From the NCBI GenBank assembly GCA_963820495.1, contig CAWGAF010000001.1:620001-684000 (forward strand): 64,000 bases of DNA, written 5' to 3'. The position numbers were made by a program, and so were the translations under genes. How positions within the stretch are numbered: the stretch's first letter is position 1; each line of letters opens with the position of its first letter. The notes beneath the pieces were generated by a model, which was not told the DNA's origin, searched no databases, and worked only from the letters and a program-made list of their open reading frames with translations. The stretch is from JBBIPA01 sp963820495 (GTDB lineage Bacteria > Chloroflexota > Dehalococcoidia > GIF9 > UBA5629). Below, one piece after another: positions 59,347-64,000 of this stretch.

Positions 59347-59846
59347 AGGTCCTATAGTTATTTATATTTTGAAAGCTCATATCCAACCACTGATGAGACC
59401 TGACTGTCCCACACGTGTACTAAATCATCTACTATTTATTATGAGCAGAGTGAAACAATTCTTATGACTATATGCATGGAAACTGCAAATTTCCCCATAA
59501 CCTAGTTATACATATAACACAACAATCAATTACGACTCATTATGGGAAAAATAAAGCAATAAATTCAAGAGTAGATGAAAGTGGTTTTTTATTATTATAA
59601 GGACAAGTCTAGGGCTTGTCAAGTCAGGGAGTCTCCCTGTCATTGCAAGCCCTTCGCTATCCCCAGAGCTCAGGATAAACTCTGCGAAGCAACCGTTTGG
59701 TCTTTCAATCCAACTGAGAGATTGCTTCGTCACTCCGTTCCTCGCAATGACAGGGGTAGTGTAGGAATTTCTTCATCACCACCTCCTAGCAATGATAGAA
59801 AGGTGACGGTTGGCAATGATGGGCAATTTACATTTATAGGTAAAAA
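59347..59846. repeat. Intergenic region with one family A composite repeat
   Basis: 500 bases between pyrG (start) and the lipoprotein (end). 59635-59756 is a family A copy: CATTGCAAGCCCTTCGC...GAAGCAACCG, spacer CAATCCAACTGAGAGATTGC, GATTGCTTCGTCACTCCG, CCTCGCAATGACAGG. 59347-59600 is AT-rich with no gene; the pyrG promoter is probably here. Plus-strand frames in this stretch read through the repeat and are not genes. Confidence 0.7.
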
Positions 59847-61112
59847 CTATGGCTGGAGCACCCTGGGGTCCACCCAGGCTGGCTTCACTTTCTCCGCTGA
59901 ACCTATTACCTCAACTCGCAGGACAAATCTCACCTTCTTTCCTGCCATCTGGCTCAGGTCAACTTCATATAAATCCAGCTTCCCATCATTAGCTACAGTT
60001 ATCGCTGGGAAGTAATGAACGAAACCACTCTGCTCAATAATGCCAAAGATAAACCTGGCTTGGCTGTTAGGCGCTGTATCTCTAGTAAACCCAACTTTGG
60101 CACTGAATTTTGCCATATCCGCTAGAACAACATCACGGACTCGGGATATGCGCAAGTCGTCAACATAAAAATCTCCAAACCCGCCCTCTATCCAGCCGTC
60201 GGGCACCTGCTGCGGTATGGTTAACAGCACTGAGCCATAACCCTGCTCATCCTCAAGCGTTGCCTGAGTGACCAGAGCTGCCCCATTAGCGCTCTCCTCA
60301 GGCAGCGGCAGCTTTAATATGCCATAACCAGTAGCCCAGGTAGCTAAATGGTAAAAATCGACAAATCTATAGTTAAACTTTTCCCCCAGAATAACAGCCT
60401 TACAGTTATTGCCTTCGTCATATTCCACAACAGTATTTTCCACGTCAGCACAAACCTCAACTGTAAATTGCTTGGGTGCTCCCGTAGATAATTGCCCAGC
60501 CAGGCCATGCGTCTCGTATACCCAGGTATAATTGGAGAAGGAATCGGTTCGCTCCTGTCCTGGATCCAGGGCTTCTATGTAATCTTCAGCCTCTTTACCA
60601 CCATTGACATACAGGTAAGCACGACAACCCTTGGCAGCAGTGCCGCCGATATTCTTAACTTTGTAATAAACTAGTTTGGATACCACAGAGATATCAGTAA
60701 TCACCAGGTCCGGTCTAACTGCTGCTGAGGAAGTCAGGTTAACCGTAACACTGGCAGTGATGGTCCCGGCTTCATTGGTAGCAGTTAATGTATATGTAGT
60801 AGTCGTCGGGGGCGATACCAGCACCGTGCTCACGGCGTCCACTGTGCCCACCACGGGAGTTATTTCCACCTGGGTAGCCCCAGACACCTCCCAGTTTAGC
60901 CGGGATGTCTGTCCCGCATCTATCGATGCTGGATCAGCAGTAAATGATTTTATTACCGGTGCGCCCGATGCCGGCGCCGGTGGCGTGGTGGGAACATTCG
61001 ACTTGGAATCGCTGGGCTTCTTCTCATAGACTGTGACACAACTGGTAGCAAGGATAACAAGCACCACAAATAATACTGCAAACACACTTAAATATCGTTT
61101 ATTTTTATTCAT
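59847..61112 (-). CDS. Predicted lipoprotein with CARDB-like domain
   Basis: 421 residues from the ATG at 61112 (AAGGA 7 bases upstream; a TTG at 61130 is weaker). A lipoprotein signal peptide is followed by ATSCVTVYEKKP, in which LATSC is a lipobox. A Pro/Thr linker is next, then an Ig-like domain with APVIKSFTADPASIDAGQTSRLNWEVSGATQVEI...TYTLTATNEAGTITASV, a CARDB-like domain (PDLVITDISVVSKLVYYKVKNIGGTAAKGCRAYLYVNG...EYDEGNNCKAVILG), and a C-terminal all-beta part with GFGDFYVDDLRISRVRD. It would sit outside the cell, tethered to the membrane. The role is probably binding; no catalytic motif is seen. Confidence 0.82.
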   Translation of the reverse strand: MNKNKRYLSVFAVLFVVLVILATSCVTVYEKKPSDSKSNVPTTPPAPASGAPVIKSFTADPASIDAGQTSRLNWEVSGATQVEITPVVGTVDAVSTVLVSPPTTTTYTLTATNEAGTITASVTVNLTSSAAVRPDLVITDISVVSKLVYYKVKNIGGTAAKGCRAYLYVNGGKEAEDYIEALDPGQERTDSFSNYTWVYETHGLAGQLSTGAPKQFTVEVCADVENTVVEYDEGNNCKAVILGEKFNYRFVDFYHLATWATGYGILKLPLPEESANGAALVTQATLEDEQGYGSVLLTIPQQVPDGWIEGGFGDFYVDDLRISRVRDVVLADMAKFSAKVGFTRDTAPNSQARFIFGIIEQSGFVHYFPAITVANDGKLDLYEVDLSQMAGKKVRFVLRVEVIGSAEKVKPAWVDPRVLQP

Positions 61113-61159
61113 CTGCACATCCTTTTTCAAAAAGTATAAATATGCGGACTTATATTGTC

Positions 61160-61436
61160 AAATGATAACCTCTCACCCCTACCCCCTCTCTCCTTGGGAA
61201 GGAGAGAGGGGGTAGATTCCTTTTTTAAAGGGGCAAGCCCCTTTTAATCCCCAATGTAAGGGCATACCTTCAGGTGCGCCCTGGGACAGGGCTTTAGCCC
61301 TGTCCTGCAACACTGCCCATCATTCCCCAATTCCAGACAGGTCTCACCGGGTCTGCAGGGCGGGTTTGAAAATCCGCCCCTACGTTCCTCCTTCTCAAGG
61401 AGATAGGGGGTTGAGGAAGACCTTGCAATGACAGAA
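61160..61436. repeat. Family B and family C repeats
   Basis: 61165-61255: CCTCTCACCCCTACCCCCTCTC, CTTGGGAAGGAGAGAGGGGG, then AAAGGGGCAAGCCCCTTT. 61256-61385: family C with GGGCATACCTTCAGGTGCGCCC, GGGACAGGGCTTTAGCCCTGTCC, GGGCGGGTTTGAAAATCCGCCC. A stub of family A (CTTGCAATGACAG) follows at 61423. No gene is supported in this 366-base gap. Confidence 0.85.
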
Positions 61437-61445
61437 AGGACAAAA

Positions 61446-61477
61446 AATAAGGGGGTAGCCAAAGCTACCCCCTTATT
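61446..61477 (-). terminator. Terminator of the large surface-protein gene
   Basis: A 14-bp perfect stem AATAAGGGGGTAGC / GCTACCCCCTTATT, loop of 4. On the minus strand it is followed by TTTTTTG, 20 bases after the stop codon at 61497. A second family-independent stem; strong. Confidence 0.9.
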
Positions 61478-61496
61478 AACCACTTCCGGGTTAAGA

Positions 61497-64000
61497 TTAC
61501 ACTCTGCGAGTCTTGAAGATAAGTACAATCAGCACGATCACGAAGATTGCGCCGATAGCAATCAGTATCCAGACCCACATTGGGATTTCCGGAGCGGGCG
61601 CTGGTGGTGCAGGAGCTGGTGGTTCAGGTTGAGTCATAAAGCTGAATACCGCACTCCATTCACTGGGCGCCGGCGCCGTAGCCATGACACGCCAGAAGTA
61701 GTTCTTGTTGCATTTCACAGTGCCGGTGTACTGGTACGCAGTAGTCTTTACAGTTGTCGATACCAGAGGACTGCTCAAATCGGAGTTCTCTGATAGCTCA
61801 AACTTGTACTCTACCGTTTCCTTGAACGGCGACCATGAGAAGCAAAGTGGAGCATCACAAGCACAGCCACAGCCGTTGTCCGGAGCCAGCAATTGCGGTC
61901 CGTAGTACGGCGTGGTCACGCGGAAGCCTGCCTTGATGGTGAAGCTTCTGACATCAGACCACGGGCTGCGTACCTGATCGAGAGTGGTCTCGTCACGTAC
62001 CCTGACTCTCCAGTAGTACGAATGACCACATTCCAATGGCACAAACGGTGCTACCATTCCCTCATTGGACAGCCAGACCATTGCTGGTGAAGTCACAGCT
62101 GCTGGTACGAAGAACGGTGCCGCAGGCGCATTATCGCCTACCAATAAGGTAAAGGCATCATCCTTAGCAACTTGCAACTGGTACGCGTTAGCAATACAGA
62201 GCTGCTCCCAGGTGAAGTTGACTTCCTGGGCTCTGCCAGTCGCTGGATCACAACCAATGATGGTACCATCGTCCATGGTCAGCGTGGGGCCTACCTTGGC
62301 TACACAGTCCACGTAGGTCCACAGACGTCCAGGTATGGCAGTAATACCGGCCACACTCGTCACACCAGCACCGACAGCAGCCAGTGTTTGACCACGGATA
62401 CGGGAATGGTTGTTGGAATAGACGATATTGTCAATAGCCCACAAAGTGGAGTTAGTATCCTGGGTCAGACAGCCGCATATCTTGAGCGACTTCGGTTCCA
62501 GGGTAAACTGCGGGACATTAGCCTGGTATGGATTCGGTGAAGCATCCAGACAGTCCCAGACGATACCGGGCTTGGGTATGCCATCGAGCGGTCTCAGAGT
62601 CCTCTCCACGCCGCTCCATGCAGTAGGTAGTCCTACAGTAGTGACGTTACCAGCATGAGCTGCATACAGGGTACCCTGTCCGCTAACATTCTTGGAGTTG
62701 GACTGCACCAGACCGTAGAACTCGCGATGAGTGGTGAAATTGGTAGTCATGTCAGTCCAGGGCACATTGGCGCCAGCCGGCATAAAATTGCGATATACCA
62801 GACCTTGACCAGCAGGCAGAGCAGAATCATCGCCCAAATAGACGGTAGTGTCGTTGCCCACACCATAGTCGGTATCGAATATGGCATGGTAACCAATGTT
62901 GGCTGCTTGGTTCAAGGGTCGTATCGCAGGTACCCAGGTAAAACCACCATCCAGTGATATGGAAGCCGCGAATGGTGTAGCCGCAGCTGCAGACTGGTTA
63001 CCTACCAGTATCTTATCCGGAGCCTTGGCTTCTATGGTATGACCACCGCCAAGCTGGGTGTTGACACTGGGTAGAGAGCTGGACCAGGCAGTGCCAGTAT
63101 AAGGCATCTTCTGTACGTTACCAGTATTCGTCGGTGGCGAACCCTCCAGAACGTATATGATAGTGCTTGATTCAAAGGCAAAGTCCTCAACAGTCAGCCT
63201 GGGGGTGATGTTTGACCAGTAGTCACCAAAGTCCGGTGACCAGGACATCACATTCTGGTTAACACCAACTGGAAATTGTGGAAGACCAACAGCTGCTGCA
63301 TGCGCAGCATTTGGCATAAGAGGCAATCCAGCAGTACCACCAGCCGCCCAGCCCACAACCTGTCCGTCAAGCTTGTCAGGTGCCAGTCGCAGTATGGCAT
63401 AGTTGACCTGAACCACGTTACAGGTCCGAGCAGTTGTTCTGTGGAGTACCCTCTCCCAGATAGAACCAATCGGTAACGCTGGTAGAGGCGGTGCCACCAC
63501 TTTCTCATTCATGCTACTGCGCCAGACACTGTCAAAGCCAGCACAGTTCTGACCGTTGTTACTCGAAGCCAGGTAAACGGTGGTGCAGTCAGCCGCTGGG
63601 GCAACATCGGTGAGCTTGTTCATCCTGGTATCAATCAAGGAAAGCTGATTCCAGGTCTCACCATTGTTCCGGGTCAGAGAAAATGCTGACTCATCAAGCT
63701 GGATCACATTCATGATAGCACCAGGCCAGCTTAATACACCATTAACCTGTGGTGGCCAAACAAGGGCAACATAAGGCAAATCATAGCTACTAGCGGAAGT
63801 AACCGCATAGGCTACGCCCTGCGCAGCATAGGTCGGAGACCACACCGGCATGGCATTGCCATAGCCATTGATAGGCAAGCAGGTTATACTGCCACCAGCA
63901 CCGCTGACCGGTTTCTTGGCCGGATACCAGCATGGTACTGGACATACTGTCGGTGAGTCAGTAAACCAGGTGGGTACATTAGCAGTACACATCTCACCCA
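61497..64000 (-). CDS. Large beta-propeller/FN3-like surface protein, 5' end outside window
   Basis: The frame is open to base 64000, and no signal peptide is seen at the ATG 63992, so the gene continues past the window; at least 834 residues are visible. The first two thirds are a BNR/propeller-like repeat set (ALVWPPQVNGVLSWPGAIMNVIQ, TVYLASSNNGQNCAGFDSVWRS, MSWSPDFGDYWSNITP, SISLDGGFTWVPAIRPL). Two FN3-like domains follow (CGHSYYWRVRVRDETTLDQVRSPWSDVRSFTI and YFWRVMATAPAPSEWSAVFSF), then Pro/Ala linker PEPPAPAPPAPAPEIP and a membrane helix (MWVWILIAIGAIFVIVLIVLIF) ending KTRRV. It is probably an abundant cell-surface or S-layer-like protein. A strong terminator follows. Confidence 0.88.
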   Translation of the reverse strand, partial: GEMCTANVPTWFTDSPTVCPVPCWYPAKKPVSGAGGSITCLPINGYGNAMPVWSPTYAAQGVAYAVTSASSYDLPYVALVWPPQVNGVLSWPGAIMNVIQLDESAFSLTRNNGETWNQLSLIDTRMNKLTDVAPAADCTTVYLASSNNGQNCAGFDSVWRSSMNEKVVAPPLPALPIGSIWERVLHRTTARTCNVVQVNYAILRLAPDKLDGQVVGWAAGGTAGLPLMPNAAHAAAVGLPQFPVGVNQNVMSWSPDFGDYWSNITPRLTVEDFAFESSTIIYVLEGSPPTNTGNVQKMPYTGTAWSSSLPSVNTQLGGGHTIEAKAPDKILVGNQSAAAATPFAASISLDGGFTWVPAIRPLNQAANIGYHAIFDTDYGVGNDTTVYLGDDSALPAGQGLVYRNFMPAGANVPWTDMTTNFTTHREFYGLVQSNSKNVSGQGTLYAAHAGNVTTVGLPTAWSGVERTLRPLDGIPKPGIVWDCLDASPNPYQANVPQFTLEPKSLKICGCLTQDTNSTLWAIDNIVYSNNHSRIRGQTLAAVGAGVTSVAGITAIPGRLWTYVDCVAKVGPTLTMDDGTIIGCDPATGRAQEVNFTWEQLCIANAYQLQVAKDDAFTLLVGDNAPAAPFFVPAAVTSPAMVWLSNEGMVAPFVPLECGHSYYWRVRVRDETTLDQVRSPWSDVRSFTIKAGFRVTTPYYGPQLLAPDNGCGCACDAPLCFSWSPFKETVEYKFELSENSDLSSPLVSTTVKTTAYQYTGTVKCNKNYFWRVMATAPAPSEWSAVFSFMTQPEPPAPAPPAPAPEIPMWVWILIAIGAIFVIVLIVLIFKTRRV

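Noticed and set aside
59575..60015. 146-codon plus-strand frame
   Set aside because: It reads through a family A repeat and then antisense to the lipoprotein gene.

Overview
The window looks like a chromosomal segment of an anaerobic bacterium, most plausibly an uncultured Dehalococcoidia-type Chloroflexota. This rests on two tungsten-type aldehyde:ferredoxin oxidoreductases, acyl-CoA enzymes, a molybdopterin oxidoreductase with a ferredoxin partner, single-membrane surface proteins (lipobox or C-terminal anchor, no outer-membrane proteins seen) and the gene order pyrG - fructose-6-phosphate-aldolase-like - rho. The taxon is an inference from gene content.

Left part (1-21.3 kb): metabolism, almost free of dispersed repeats. 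It holds a truncated SDR, a cupin, 3-hydroxyacyl-CoA dehydrogenase, an SCP2-type thiolase with its DUF35 partner, a class III CoA-transferase and an enoyl-CoA hydratase. A long minus-strand block follows (ferredoxin, Mo oxidoreductase, AOR2, alanine dehydrogenase, class III aminotransferase, APC permease, MoaD-like protein, AOR1). An Lrp/AsnC regulator is encoded just upstream on the same strand. Together they suggest uptake of an amino compound, transamination to an aldehyde or oxo acid, ferredoxin-linked oxidation, and CoA-dependent breakdown. An IS element (19.08-20.02 kb) and a glycerol-dehydrogenase-like gene close this part.

Middle (21.3-34.3 kb): signal transduction. There is a 1470-aa MEDS/multi-PAS histidine kinase overlapping a NarL-type regulator, a hicBA pair whose hicA has no standard start codon, a CheY-like protein, a CheB-CheR-PAS fusion and a PAS/HD-GYP protein. 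From about 21.7 kb onward, four families of palindromic dispersed repeats fill nearly every intergenic gap.

Phage-like region (34.6-51.7 kb): a minus-strand arm encodes an HTH protein (frameshifted), portal, scaffold, major capsid protein, decoration protein, connector, a membrane protein, a tail hub and a fibre. A plus-strand arm encodes two small proteins and the large terminase. Both arms start from nearly identical 33-bp promoter/operator elements (28 of 33 bases the same) containing a LexA-like GAAC-N4-GTAC palindrome, and both appear leaderless. No major tail tube, tape measure, integrase or lysis genes are seen. Between the arms lie a surface-protein gene with an in-frame TGA, a lipoprotein gene, and a 1719-bp element with terminal inverted repeats and a perfect 9-bp target duplication. 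That element is inserted in the centre of a dispersed repeat and carries four small genes but no recognisable transposase.

Right part (51.9-64 kb): a tubulin/FtsZ-like GTPase, a surface protein with TIG-like repeats, rho, an aldolase, pyrG, a CARDB-type lipoprotein and a large beta-propeller/FN3-like surface protein cut by the window edge. Three surface proteins in the window share the same C-terminal module and anchor.
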